DNA of 64,000 bases, taken from an uncultured Algibacter sp. (GTDB lineage Bacteria > Bacteroidota > Bacteroidia > Flavobacteriales > Flavobacteriaceae). The notes below the pieces were generated by a model. That model was given only the letters and a program-made list of their open reading frames with translations. It had not been told where the DNA came from and ran no database searches. The stretch covers positions 186,001 to 250,000 of the forward strand of contig NZ_CANKXG010000007.1 in assembly GCF_947487575.1 (NCBI RefSeq). Direction: 5' to 3'. Of this stretch, positions 18,017-25,644 are shown one piece after another. Numbering within the stretch: position 1 is the first letter of the stretch; each line of letters begins with the position of its first letter. The translations under genes were made by a program, and so were the position numbers.

Positions 18017-19873
18017 CTATATTTTAAAATAATCTATATAGTTTTGTAAATCTTTATCTCCGCGACCAGACAAACTCATAACCACAACATCGTTAGGTTT
18101 AAAGGTTTTTTGTTCGAAAATAGCCAATGCATGCGAACTTTCAATAGCTGGAATTATGCCTTCTAGCTTACAAAGTTCTAGCCCTGCGTTCATAGCGTCA
18201 TCATCGGTAATTGCCATAAATTCGGCACGTCCAGTTTTTGCTAAATGTGCATGCATAGGGCCAACACCTGGGTAATCTAATCCAGCAGAAATGGAATATG
18301 GTTCTGTAATTTGACCATCTTTAGTTTGCATCAGCAGCGTTTTACAGCCGTGGATGATACCTTCTTTACCTAATACTGATGTAGCTGCACTTTCGCCAGA
18401 ATCAACACCTAAACCTGCTGCTTCAACAGCTATAATTTTAACATCGTTTTCATGTAAATAGTGATAATAAGTTCCTGCAGCATTACTACCGCCACCAATA
18501 CAAGCAACTACATAATCAGGGTTTTCCCGACCTTCGTGTTCTTTTAATTGCCATTTAATTTCCTCTGAAATTACAGCTTGAAATCGCGTTACCATATCTG
18601 GATAAGGATGCGGACCGATAGCAGAACCAATGATGTAATGCGTTTTAACGGGATTGTTAATCCAGTCTCGAATAGCTTCATTTGTGGCATCTTTTAAAGT
18701 ACGACTTCCTGATAATGCAGGGACAACCTTAGCGCCTAGCATTTTCATTCTAGCTACGTTTGGTGCCTGTCTGGCTATGTCAATTTCACCCATATAAACA
18801 ATACACTCTAGACCCATTAAAGCACAAACAGTTGCTGTGGCTACACCATGTTGACCAGCACCTGTTTCAGCAATAATTCTGGTTTTTCCCAAACGTTGCG
18901 CCATTAAAATCTGGCCAATAGTGTTATTGATTTTATGGGCGCCTGTATGGTTTAAATCTTCACGCTTTAGGTAAATTTTAGTGTTGTATTTTTTCGAAAG
19001 GCGTTTTGCGTAATATAAAGGCGAAGGCCTACCAACATAATCTTTTAAAAGCTTATCAAATTGCTTTTGAAAGTCGGGTTCTGCCATTACTTTTAAATAG
19101 TTTTGGCGTAACTCTTCTACATTTGGATACAGCATTTCGGGGATAAATGCGCCACCGAATTCGCCATAATAGCCTTTTTCATCTACATTGTAATTCATAA
19201 CTATTTCTTTATTATTGTCTAGAATTGTACTTAGGTTCTTTTTGAATGTTTTTAAATCTTCAATATTTTTTAATCCTGGTTCAATTTCAAATTTACTATT
19301 AACATCTAAAGCGTAGCAATATCTTGATGCTTTACTGTTTACAAATTGATTAATTTTTTCAACTTCGTTTAATCCTAATCCACCACTCAAAAAGAAAGGT
19401 TTAGTTGATGGATAGTTGTTTAGCACGTTCCAATCGAAAGTATAGCCGTTACCTCCTGGTAATTTTCCTTTGGTATCAAACAGAAAGTAATCGGAAACCT
19501 GTTCATATGGTTTTAAAATAGAAAAATCAAATTCATCTTTAATTGAAAAAACTTTGATAATTTCAATAGGATGAGATATTGAAACAAGTTCAGCATGACG
19601 TTTTTTTAAATTATTACAATATTCAGGGGATTCTTTACCGTGTAATTGTACAGCTTGTAATTGGTGTTTATTTATTTTTTCTAGGACAAAATCAATATCC
19701 GCATCAACAAAAACACCAGTTTTTTTAATGGATTTTGGTAACTCAAGGATACTTTCAGAATTAAAGTGTCGCGTGGATTTTTCATAAAATATGAATCCAA
19801 GATAATCAGGTTGCAATGTTGCAACTTGTTCCATATTATCTTGATATTTCATACCGCAAATCTTTAATTTCAT
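18017..19873 (-). CDS. trpFB: fused phosphoribosylanthranilate isomerase - tryptophan synthase beta
   Basis: One open frame of 618 residues from the ATG at 19873 (MKLKICGMKY). Residues 1-225 are TrpF (KLKICGMK at the start, QLHGKES, GGNGYTFDW, FLSGGLG, ALDVNSKFE). Residues 226-618 are TrpB, starting at an internal ATG at 19198, with the PLP lysine in HTGAHKINNTIGQ and the phosphate-binding GGGSNAAG. No stop separates the domains; the linker is about ten residues. TrpB might also be made from its internal ATG. A small repeat (19568-19599) adds about 11 residues (RHAELVSIS) to the TrpF domain. The frame upstream to 19885 derives from a repeat. Confidence 0.92.
   Translation of the reverse strand: MKLKICGMKYQDNMEQVATLQPDYLGFIFYEKSTRHFNSESILELPKSIKKTGVFVDADIDFVLEKINKHQLQAVQLHGKESPEYCNNLKKRHAELVSISHPIEIIKVFSIKDEFDFSILKPYEQVSDYFLFDTKGKLPGGNGYTFDWNVLNNYPSTKPFFLSGGLGLNEVEKINQFVNSKASRYCYALDVNSKFEIEPGLKNIEDLKTFKKNLSTILDNNKEIVMNYNVDEKGYYGEFGGAFIPEMLYPNVEELRQNYLKVMAEPDFQKQFDKLLKDYVGRPSPLYYAKRLSKKYNTKIYLKREDLNHTGAHKINNTIGQILMAQRLGKTRIIAETGAGQHGVATATVCALMGLECIVYMGEIDIARQAPNVARMKMLGAKVVPALSGSRTLKDATNEAIRDWINNPVKTHYIIGSAIGPHPYPDMVTRFQAVISEEIKWQLKEHEGRENPDYVVACIGGGSNAAGTYYHYLHENDVKIIAVEAAGLGVDSGESAATSVLGKEGIIHGCKTLLMQTKDGQITEPYSISAGLDYPGVGPMHAHLAKTGRAEFMAITDDDAMNAGLELCKLEGIIPAIESSHALAIFEQKTFKPNDVVVMSLSGRGDKDLQNYIDYFKI
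19568..19599. repeat. small palindromic repeat inside the TrpF coding region
   Basis: Read on the minus strand: GTCATGCTGAACTTGTTTCA followed by ATATCTCATCCT. This is the common GTCATGCTGAACTTGTTTCA-type flavobacterial palindrome. It is in frame and codes for HAELVSISHP, between the QLHGKES and IKVFSI segments of TrpF. Confidence 0.8.
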
Positions 19874-19879
19874 CTTTTC

Positions 19880-19957
19880 TGTCATTCCTGCGAAGGCAGG
19901 AATTTTTTTAATTTTAGTTGTTATTTACAATGGATTCTGCATCAAGTGCGGAATGAT
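19880..19957. repeat. small palindromic repeat pair between trpC and trpF
   Basis: TCTGTCATTCCTGCGAAGGC at the left is a full unit; the right partner (GGATTCTGCATCAAGTGCGG) has a different loop. The first ATG of the extended trpF frame lies inside it, which argues for the internal start at 19873. Confidence 0.75.
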
Positions 19958-19961
19958 AAAT

Positions 19962-20747
19962 TTATCCTTCTAATTTATTTATAAATTTTGTAGCACTTGC
20001 TCCGGGGTTATCGGTTTTCATAAAGTTTTCGCCAATCAAAAACCCTTGATAGCCATAAGGTCGTAATTCCTTTATAGCTTCAATACTACTAATGCCGCTT
20101 TCTGATACTTTCACAAAATCATCTGGTATTAGGTTGCTTAAATTTTTACTAGTTTCTAAACTAACCTCAAAGGTTTTTAGGTTTCTGTTGTTTACACCTA
20201 GCATATCTAAACTTGGCATTACAGATTTATGTAGTTCTTCTTCGTTATGTACTTCTAAAAGTACATCCAAATGTAAACGTTTAGCAAATTCTGAAAATGG
20301 TTTAATTTCATCTCTCGATAATATGGCTGCAATAAGCAGAATTACATCTGCACCGTACGCTTTTGCTTCTAAAATTTGATACTCGTCTATTATAAACTCT
20401 TTTCTTAAAAGTGGCAAATTACAACTGGCTCTTGCGGTTAATAAATCGTCTAACGATCCTCCAAAATACTTGCAATCGGTTAAAACAGACATACCGCAAA
20501 CGCCTGCATCTTCATAACCTTTGGCTACATCTTGGACGTTTAGATTATTGTTGATGACTGATTTTGAGGGAGAACGCCGCTTGTGCTCTGCTATAATTCC
20601 TGATGCACTGTTGCGTAAGTTGTTGGCTAGAGAAACCGTTGCTTTTTCAAATAAAACAGATTGTTCTAATTGTGAAACTGGAATTAAACGTTTTCTAAGT
20701 TCAACTTCTTTTCGCTTATCTAATGTTATTTTATCTAGTATGTTCAT
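19962..20747 (-). CDS. trpC: indole-3-glycerol phosphate synthase
   Basis: 261 residues. It closes the indole ring from carboxyphenylamino-deoxyribulose phosphate. Seen: IIAEHKRRSPSKSVI (catalytic Lys), VLTDCKYFGGSLDDL, LPLLRKEFIIDEYQI, LLEVHNEEEL, LGVNNRNLKTFEV and VSESGISS, all in the expected order of the TIM barrel. It is the fourth structural gene of the operon. The 299 bp upstream gap to trpD contains a dispersed sequence and a heptamer array rather than a gene. Confidence 0.95.
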   Translation of the reverse strand: MNILDKITLDKRKEVELRKRLIPVSQLEQSVLFEKATVSLANNLRNSASGIIAEHKRRSPSKSVINNNLNVQDVAKGYEDAGVCGMSVLTDCKYFGGSLDDLLTARASCNLPLLRKEFIIDEYQILEAKAYGADVILLIAAILSRDEIKPFSEFAKRLHLDVLLEVHNEEELHKSVMPSLDMLGVNNRNLKTFEVSLETSKNLSNLIPDDFVKVSESGISSIEAIKELRPYGYQGFLIGENFMKTDNPGASATKFINKLEG

Positions 20748-20749
20748 TT

Positions 20750-20960
20750 TTTATTTATTTCTGTTCATTTTGCCTTGATGCAAAACGAACCAAAAAATCA
20801 TATCAATCTGAGGAAATTGCTAAAGCACCATTCGCTTTCGGAATTACGCGCTTGATGCTGCGCATCGCGACTCCATTCCTTCTCTCTTTATTTCTGCAGA
20901 TTGATGATTCGGACGTTGTTCGAACTCGGGTGTTGACTTTTTGCTATTTTCTTTTATGTT
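20750..20960. repeat. unclassified dispersed-type sequence between trpD and trpC
   Basis: A relatively GC-rich stretch without a coding frame, with TTTTGCCTTGATGCAAAACG near 20767 (itself a hairpin), GCTTTCGGAATTACGCGCTT, and GATGCTGCGCATCGCGACTC. It looks like the non-coding repeats that begin with a CCTTGATGCAAAA motif in other flavobacteria, which I recall only in general terms. No second copy is visible in this window. Confidence 0.4.
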
Positions 20961-20983
20961 TCTCAAATTAATTTCTAATCTTC

Positions 20984-21046
20984 CTAGTATCTAGTATCTA
21001 GTATCTAACGTCTAGTATCTAGTATCTAACGTCTAATATCTAATAT
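20984..21046. repeat. tandem heptamer array next to trpD
   Basis: Nine 7-bp units (CTAGTAT x3, CTAACGT, CTAGTAT x2, CTAACGT, CTAATAT x2) that end exactly where the trpD stop codon begins. Such arrays change length easily by slippage. Confidence 0.9.
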
Positions 21047-22042
21047 TTAACCCTTGCTCAATTCAATCAACTTATCTAAACTTGCTTTTGCTTTTCCAGA
21101 AAACAATGATGTTTTCGCTATTTCAAAACCTTCTTGATGCGAAATTTGCTTACTAGTTGCAATGGCTAATCCTGCATTGGCGCAAACCACGTTATTTTGT
21201 GCCTCTGTACCTTTTCCACTTATAATATCTACAAATATTTTTGAAGCATCTTGTACAGTGTTTCCTCCAAAAATAGCATCTTGTGGTATGCGTTGTAATC
21301 CTAAATCTTCTGGTGCAAATAGTTTTTCAGAATGATTGGATACTATTTTAGCTTTTCCTGTTAATGAAATTTCATCGTAACCATCTAAGGCATAAATAAT
21401 ATTGTAATTATGTCCAGAATTTTGATGTAGAAAACTGTAAAGTCTTAAAACTTCTAAATTAAAAACCCCAAGCACATGGTTTTTTGGAAACGATGGGTTT
21501 ACTAACGGGCCCAACATATTAAAAAAGGTTTTAACGCCTAATTCTCTTCTAATTGGCGCTACGTTTTTCATGGCTGGGTGAAACAATGGTGCGTGCAAAA
21601 TGCAAATGCCTGCTTTGTCTAAACAGCGTTTTAAAAAATCTTCATCATTCGAAAATTTAACGCCTAAGTTTTCCATAACGTTAGACGATCCTGATGTTGA
21701 TGATACACCATAATTGCCGTGTTTAGATACATGAACTCCAGCGCCTGCTGTTATAAATGATGATAAGGTTGATATGTTGAACGTGTTTTTACCATCACCG
21801 CCTGTACCTACGATATCTATAGCATTAAAATCTTTTAAATCTACTGCTACGCATAGTTCTAAAAGTGCATTTCGAAAGCCTTGTAATTCGGCTATGGTTA
21901 TGCTACGCATCATAAAAACAGAAAGAAAACACGTTATTTGACTTGGGTTGTACATATCGTTTGATATGTTTACAATAACCTGTTTTGCCTCTTCTGTTGA
22001 AATGGTTTCGTGGTTTATTAATCTGTTTAAAATGTCTTTCAT
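21047..22042 (-). CDS. trpD: anthranilate phosphoribosyltransferase
   Basis: 331 residues. It transfers phosphoribose from PRPP to anthranilate. Seen: DIVGTGGDGKNTFNISTLSS (PRPP-binding glycine loop) near residue 78, VSKHGNYGVSSTSGSSNVME near 104 and the RRELGVKTFFNMLGPLVNP segment near 164. Length is normal. It lies 58 bp after trpG; that spacer holds an inverted repeat (22058-22094). Confidence 0.95.
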   Translation of the reverse strand: MKDILNRLINHETISTEEAKQVIVNISNDMYNPSQITCFLSVFMMRSITIAELQGFRNALLELCVAVDLKDFNAIDIVGTGGDGKNTFNISTLSSFITAGAGVHVSKHGNYGVSSTSGSSNVMENLGVKFSNDEDFLKRCLDKAGICILHAPLFHPAMKNVAPIRRELGVKTFFNMLGPLVNPSFPKNHVLGVFNLEVLRLYSFLHQNSGHNYNIIYALDGYDEISLTGKAKIVSNHSEKLFAPEDLGLQRIPQDAIFGGNTVQDASKIFVDIISGKGTEAQNNVVCANAGLAIATSKQISHQEGFEIAKTSLFSGKAKASLDKLIELSKG

Positions 22043-22057
22043 GCTTTTTGGCTTTTG

Positions 22058-22094
22058 GTTATTTGCTTTTAGCTAATGGCTAGCAGCAAATAAC
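22058..22094. repeat. inverted repeat between trpG and trpD
   Basis: GTTATTTGCT and AGCAAATAAC form a 10 bp stem around a smaller TAGC...GCTA stem. It has no T-run, so it is more likely an mRNA structure than a terminator. Confidence 0.6.
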
Positions 22095-22100
22095 AAACGG

Positions 22101-22667
22101 CTAATTATTAACCCAATTTTCTAAAATCTTTTTTCCATCTGGTGTTAAAACAGATTCAGGATGGTATTGTACACCTCTAACATCATATTCTTTATGTCTT
22201 AAAGACATCACTTGTCCATTAGAATCAAAAGAAGTAGCCTCTAAGCTATCGGGTAATTTTGCGTTTACAACCCAAGAATGATAGCGCCCCACTTCAATAT
22301 TTTTATCTAAATCTTTAAAAATATATTCATCATCTACGCTTATGGTAACATTGGTAGCTACACCATGATAAACTTCATCCAGATTTATTAGTGAGCCTCC
22401 AAAAACTTCGCCAATGGCTTGCTGGCCTAAACACACACCAAAAATACTTTTAGTAGCTGCATATTTTTCGATAATAGGCTTTAATAAACCAGCTTCATCA
22501 GGAATTCCAGGACCCGGCGATAACACAATCTTATCAAAAGGTTCAATATCTTCTAAGGCTAATTTATCGTTTCTAACTACGGTTACATTACAATTTAAAT
22601 CCTCTAAGTAATGCACTAAATTATATGTGAAACTGTCGTAATTATCTATAACTAATACTTTCTTCAT
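22101..22667 (-). CDS. trpG: anthranilate synthase component II (glutamine amidotransferase)
   Basis: 188 residues. It supplies ammonia from glutamine to TrpE. The class I amidotransferase triad is present: Cys in FGVCLGQQAIGE near residue 79 and the His/Glu pair in VQYHPESVLTP near 170; LSPGPGIPDEAG is the oxyanion-hole loop. It could also serve p-aminobenzoate synthesis, as in many bacteria. It starts one base after the trpE stop codon, so the two are translationally coupled. Confidence 0.94.
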   Translation of the reverse strand: MKKVLVIDNYDSFTYNLVHYLEDLNCNVTVVRNDKLALEDIEPFDKIVLSPGPGIPDEAGLLKPIIEKYAATKSIFGVCLGQQAIGEVFGGSLINLDEVYHGVATNVTISVDDEYIFKDLDKNIEVGRYHSWVVNAKLPDSLEATSFDSNGQVMSLRHKEYDVRGVQYHPESVLTPDGKKILENWVNN

Positions 22668-22668
22668 T

Positions 22669-24075
22669 TTATATGTCTTCTGCTAATTTAATAGCTTTAG
22701 TTAACGCGCCTAATTTATTATATACTTCCTGTAATTCGTTTTCTTGGTTTGATTTTGATACCAATCCTGCACCTGCTTGCCAATTGAGTTTGTAATCTTT
22801 ACTTAAAAAAGTACGAATCATTATGGCGTGGTTAAAGTTACCATCGAAATCCATAAAGCCAATGGCACCACCATAAAAAGCGCGACTTGTTTTTTCGTAA
22901 TCTTCAATAAGTTGCATAGCTCTATGTTTTGGAGCGCCACTTAACGTTCCTGCAGGAAATGTATCTGCCACAACTTGCATAGTCGAGGTTGATTCATGTT
23001 TTTGCCCTGTTACTTTACTTACCAAGTGTATAACGTGAGAGAAAAATTGAACTTCGCGATAGGTTTCAACTTTTACTTGACTGCCGTGGCGACTTAAATC
23101 GTTTCTTGCCAAATCGACCAGCATTACATGTTCGGCATTTTCTTTATCGTCATTTTTTAAATTTTCAGCTAAAACTTCGTCTTTTTCATAATCTCCAGTT
23201 CTTTTATATGTTCCGGCAATGGGGTGGATTTCTGCTAAACCATCTTCCACTATCAGTTGTGCTTCGGGCGAGCTTCCGAATATTTTAAAATCGCCATAAT
23301 CAAAATAAAATAGGTAAGGCGATGGGTTTATGCTTCTTAGGGCGCGGTAAATATTAAATTCGTCGCCTGTAAATTCTTGAGAAAAGCGTCTTGATAATAC
23401 CAGTTGGAATACATCTCCACGTTGACAATGTTTTCTGGCTACTTCAACATGCTCTCTAAACTCATCATCTGTTAAATTAGATTTTATATCGCCTTTTGAG
23501 TTAAACTTATAAGAAGCAAAATTCTGTACATTGATAAGTTTATCAATCTCATCAATATTATTTTCTACGCCTTCGTAACAATGCGCAAAAATATAGGCTT
23601 CGTTTTTAAAGTGATTGATGGCGATGATGTTTTGATAAACCGCATAATACATATCTGGAATTACAACTGAATTATCTTTTTTACTAATTTCAATATCTTC
23701 AAAATACCTTACTGCATCATAAGCCGTATAACCAAAAATCCCGTTGTTGATGAATTTGAAATTTTCTTCAGATTTTGTGTCAAATCGTTTTGTGAACTTA
23801 TAAATTTCATCAGCAACATTTACTTCTTTTGTTATTTTTAATTCCGATGAATTTCCATCAGGAAATGTTTGAGAAATTACTTCGTTTTCAACCTTAATTG
23901 AAGCAATGGGATTGAAACAAATGTATGAGAAATTTTTTTGACTTTTATGATAATCACCACTTTCTAAAAGGATACTATTGGGATATTTGTCGCGTATTTT
24001 ATAATAAACCGTAACAGGTGTAATAGTATCTGTTAAGATGCGTTTGTGGTGTGTATAAAGGCTGTATTTTTTCAT
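22669..24075 (-). CDS. trpE: anthranilate synthase component I
   Basis: 468 residues. It converts chorismate plus ammonia to anthranilate. The chorismate-binding domain contains FQLVLSRRF near residue 236, the GSSPEAQLIVEDG and HPIAGTYKRTGD segments, EHVMLVDLARNDLSRH and the late FPAGTLSGAPKHRAMQLI. The N-terminal part has LLESGDYHKS, resembling the LLES feedback-inhibition motif for tryptophan. It is the first structural gene, 12 bp downstream of the attenuator terminator and behind a Trp-rich leader peptide. Confidence 0.95.
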   Translation of the reverse strand: MKKYSLYTHHKRILTDTITPVTVYYKIRDKYPNSILLESGDYHKSQKNFSYICFNPIASIKVENEVISQTFPDGNSSELKITKEVNVADEIYKFTKRFDTKSEENFKFINNGIFGYTAYDAVRYFEDIEISKKDNSVVIPDMYYAVYQNIIAINHFKNEAYIFAHCYEGVENNIDEIDKLINVQNFASYKFNSKGDIKSNLTDDEFREHVEVARKHCQRGDVFQLVLSRRFSQEFTGDEFNIYRALRSINPSPYLFYFDYGDFKIFGSSPEAQLIVEDGLAEIHPIAGTYKRTGDYEKDEVLAENLKNDDKENAEHVMLVDLARNDLSRHGSQVKVETYREVQFFSHVIHLVSKVTGQKHESTSTMQVVADTFPAGTLSGAPKHRAMQLIEDYEKTSRAFYGGAIGFMDFDGNFNHAIMIRTFLSKDYKLNWQAGAGLVSKSNQENELQEVYNKLGALTKAIKLAEDI

Positions 24076-24086
24076 TTGTTTGATAT

Positions 24087-24120
24087 AAAAAAAAGGCTTG
24101 TCGTGAATGACAAGCCTTTT
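24087..24120 (-). terminator. trp attenuator terminator
   Basis: On the minus strand, AAAAGGCTTGTC and GACAAGCCTTTT form a 12 bp stem with a 6-base loop followed by a U-run, ending 11 bp before the trpE ATG. Its place between the leader peptide and the first structural gene identifies it as the attenuator. Confidence 0.9.
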
Positions 24121-24165
24121 GGATATTTTAAGTTTTAAATATACTAGGGTTTTACTTCACGAAGA

Positions 24166-24213
24166 TTAGTTTCGAAAGTTCCACCACCAAGTATTATTTA
24201 AAGTTTTTTTCAT
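24166..24213 (-). CDS. trpL: trp operon leader peptide with three consecutive Trp codons
   Basis: A 15-codon frame reading MKKTLNNTWWWNFRN and stop. Three adjacent TGG codons are far beyond chance in such AT-rich sequence. It starts 21 bp after the -7 box and lies 46 bp upstream of the attenuator stem. A ribosome stalled on the Trp codons when charged tRNA-Trp is scarce would prevent terminator formation. This agrees with the known Bacteroid-trp type leader described in Bacteroidota. Confidence 0.85.
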   Translation of the reverse strand: MKKTLNNTWWWNFRN

Positions 24214-24234
24214 TGTTTTAAATGTTTACTGGTT

Positions 24235-24265
24235 CAAATATAGAAATGAAAATAGTAATACACAA
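24235..24265 (-). promoter_or_regulatory. trp operon promoter
   Basis: On the minus strand, TTG (24263-24265), 20 bp, then TATATTTG (24235-24242). This is a very good Bacteroidota promoter, and the leader peptide ATG follows at 24213. It overlaps the upstream region of the divergent thioredoxin-like gene. Confidence 0.7.
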
Positions 24266-24341
24266 AACTAAGTTACATTTTTTATATAAAAGTTTGTTAA
24301 ACTGTAGGAAATGCAAAGAAGTATTAATTAATTTTATGCTT

Positions 24342-24887
24342 ATGAAACTAAACGTATTAATTGTTGTTATTCTTTTAATGACAAGTTGCAAGAAAAACAG
24401 CAAAACTGCTGGAGTAATTAAAGAATCTACTAATGAAGTAGTTGAAAAAGAAATTAAAACAAGTGATATAGAACTAGAAATATACGATTATGCTGGTTTT
24501 GAAAAATTTCTGAATAGTAAGAATGGTAAAGTTTATGTTATCAATTTTTGGGCAACTTGGTGTGCGCCATGTGTTAGGGAACTTCCGTATTTTGAAAAAT
24601 TGAATGCAGAATATAAAAATGATAACGTTGAGGTAATATTGGTAAGTCTTGATTTTCCGCATTTATATGATAAAAAACTGAAACCTTTTATAAAAGAGAA
24701 AAAATTAGCATCAAAAGTAATTGTTTTAGATGATGTTGATATGAATACATGGATTCCTAAAGTAGATGAAAAGTGGTCGGGCTCAATACCAGCAACTGTG
24801 ATTTATAAAAATGATAATCGTAGATTTTATGAACAATCATTCAATTATGAAGAATTACAAAATGAAGTAAAACAATTTTTAAAATAA
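24342..24887 (+). CDS. TlpA-like thioredoxin-fold lipoprotein
   Basis: 181 residues from the ATG at 24342 (MKLNVLIVV). The frame is open further upstream, but the lipoprotein signal (VVILLMTSC) fixes this start; an ATG two codons earlier (24336) is the alternative. The mature part has a thioredoxin fold with the active site WATWCAPC and the cis-Pro region SIPATV. Such proteins reduce disulfides or act in resistance to oxidative damage in the periplasm. It is followed after 7 bp by a second thioredoxin-fold gene. Confidence 0.85.
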   Translation: MKLNVLIVVILLMTSCKKNSKTAGVIKESTNEVVEKEIKTSDIELEIYDYAGFEKFLNSKNGKVYVINFWATWCAPCVRELPYFEKLNAEYKNDNVEVILVSLDFPHLYDKKLKPFIKEKKLASKVIVLDDVDMNTWIPKVDEKWSGSIPATVIYKNDNRRFYEQSFNYEELQNEVKQFLK

Positions 24888-24894
24888 AATAATT

Positions 24895-25536
24895 ATGAAA
24901 AAGTTAATCAAATTAGTTTCAGCTACGGTTCTTGTACTTTTTATTAGTGCTTTTACTTTAAATAAAACTAATCACAAAGGTTATGGCATTGGGGATGTAG
25001 CTGAAGATTTTTCGCTTAAAAATATTGATGGAAACATGGTGTCTTTAGCAGATTATAACGATGCTAAAGGCTTTATAATAACATTTACATGTAACACCTG
25101 CCCATTTGCTGTTATGTACGAGGATAGAATCCAAACTTTAAATGAAAAATATGCGCCAAAAGGCTATCCTGTAATTGCTATTATGCCAAATAATACAGAT
25201 GTTAAACCAGGAGATGCTTTACCAGAAATGAAAAAGAGAGCTCAAGAAAAAGGCTTTACTTTTCCTTATTTAATTGATGAAAAGCAAAACGTATATCCGG
25301 AATTTGGAGCTACTAAAACGCCACATATTTATGTACTTGAAAAAACTAAAAATGGTAATGTTGTAAAGTATATTGGGGCCATTGATGATAATCATAGAGA
25401 TGCTTCAGCGGTAAAAGTAAAGTATGTTGAAAATGCAGTTGATGCTTTGTTAAATGGAAAAGAAGTTCAACAAACTGAAACAAAAGCAATAGGTTGCTCA
25501 ATAAAAGTTTCGAAGTCAACTAGTAGTTTCGATTAG
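24895..25536 (+). CDS. exported thioredoxin/peroxiredoxin-like protein
   Basis: 213 residues with an N-terminal signal peptide (KLIKLVSATVLVLFISAFT). The AhpC/TSA-like domain begins at GDVAEDFSLKNIDG and has the cysteine pair in FTCNTCPFAVMYEDRI near residue 68, then FGATKTPHIYVLE. Homologues are usually called thioredoxin-family or redoxin-domain proteins. It probably acts on thiols or peroxides in the periplasm. It is in an operon with the preceding TlpA-like gene and ends at a clear terminator (25560-25590). Confidence 0.87.
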   Translation: MKKLIKLVSATVLVLFISAFTLNKTNHKGYGIGDVAEDFSLKNIDGNMVSLADYNDAKGFIITFTCNTCPFAVMYEDRIQTLNEKYAPKGYPVIAIMPNNTDVKPGDALPEMKKRAQEKGFTFPYLIDEKQNVYPEFGATKTPHIYVLEKTKNGNVVKYIGAIDDNHRDASAVKVKYVENAVDALLNGKEVQQTETKAIGCSIKVSKSTSSFD

Positions 25537-25559
25537 AATTATATATAGTAAAGAAATTA

Positions 25560-25590
25560 AAACCGAAGTGTAATAACTTCGGTTTTTTTT
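25560..25590 (+). terminator. intrinsic terminator after the thioredoxin-like pair
   Basis: AACCGAAGT and ACTTCGGTT form a 9 bp stem with a 6-base loop followed by eight Ts. Confidence 0.85.
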
Positions 25591-25644
25591 CGTCTATAAG
25601 TATTAGTTGTATTAATTTTGTACAACATTAATATAATAACATAC

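Noticed and set aside
19874-19885. Four-codon N-terminal extension of TrpF
   Set aside because: Its first ATG is part of the GTCATTCCTG repeat; MKLKICG is the normal family start.
20984-21046. CRISPR-like tandem repeats
   Set aside because: Units of 7 bp without spacers; no cas genes in the window.
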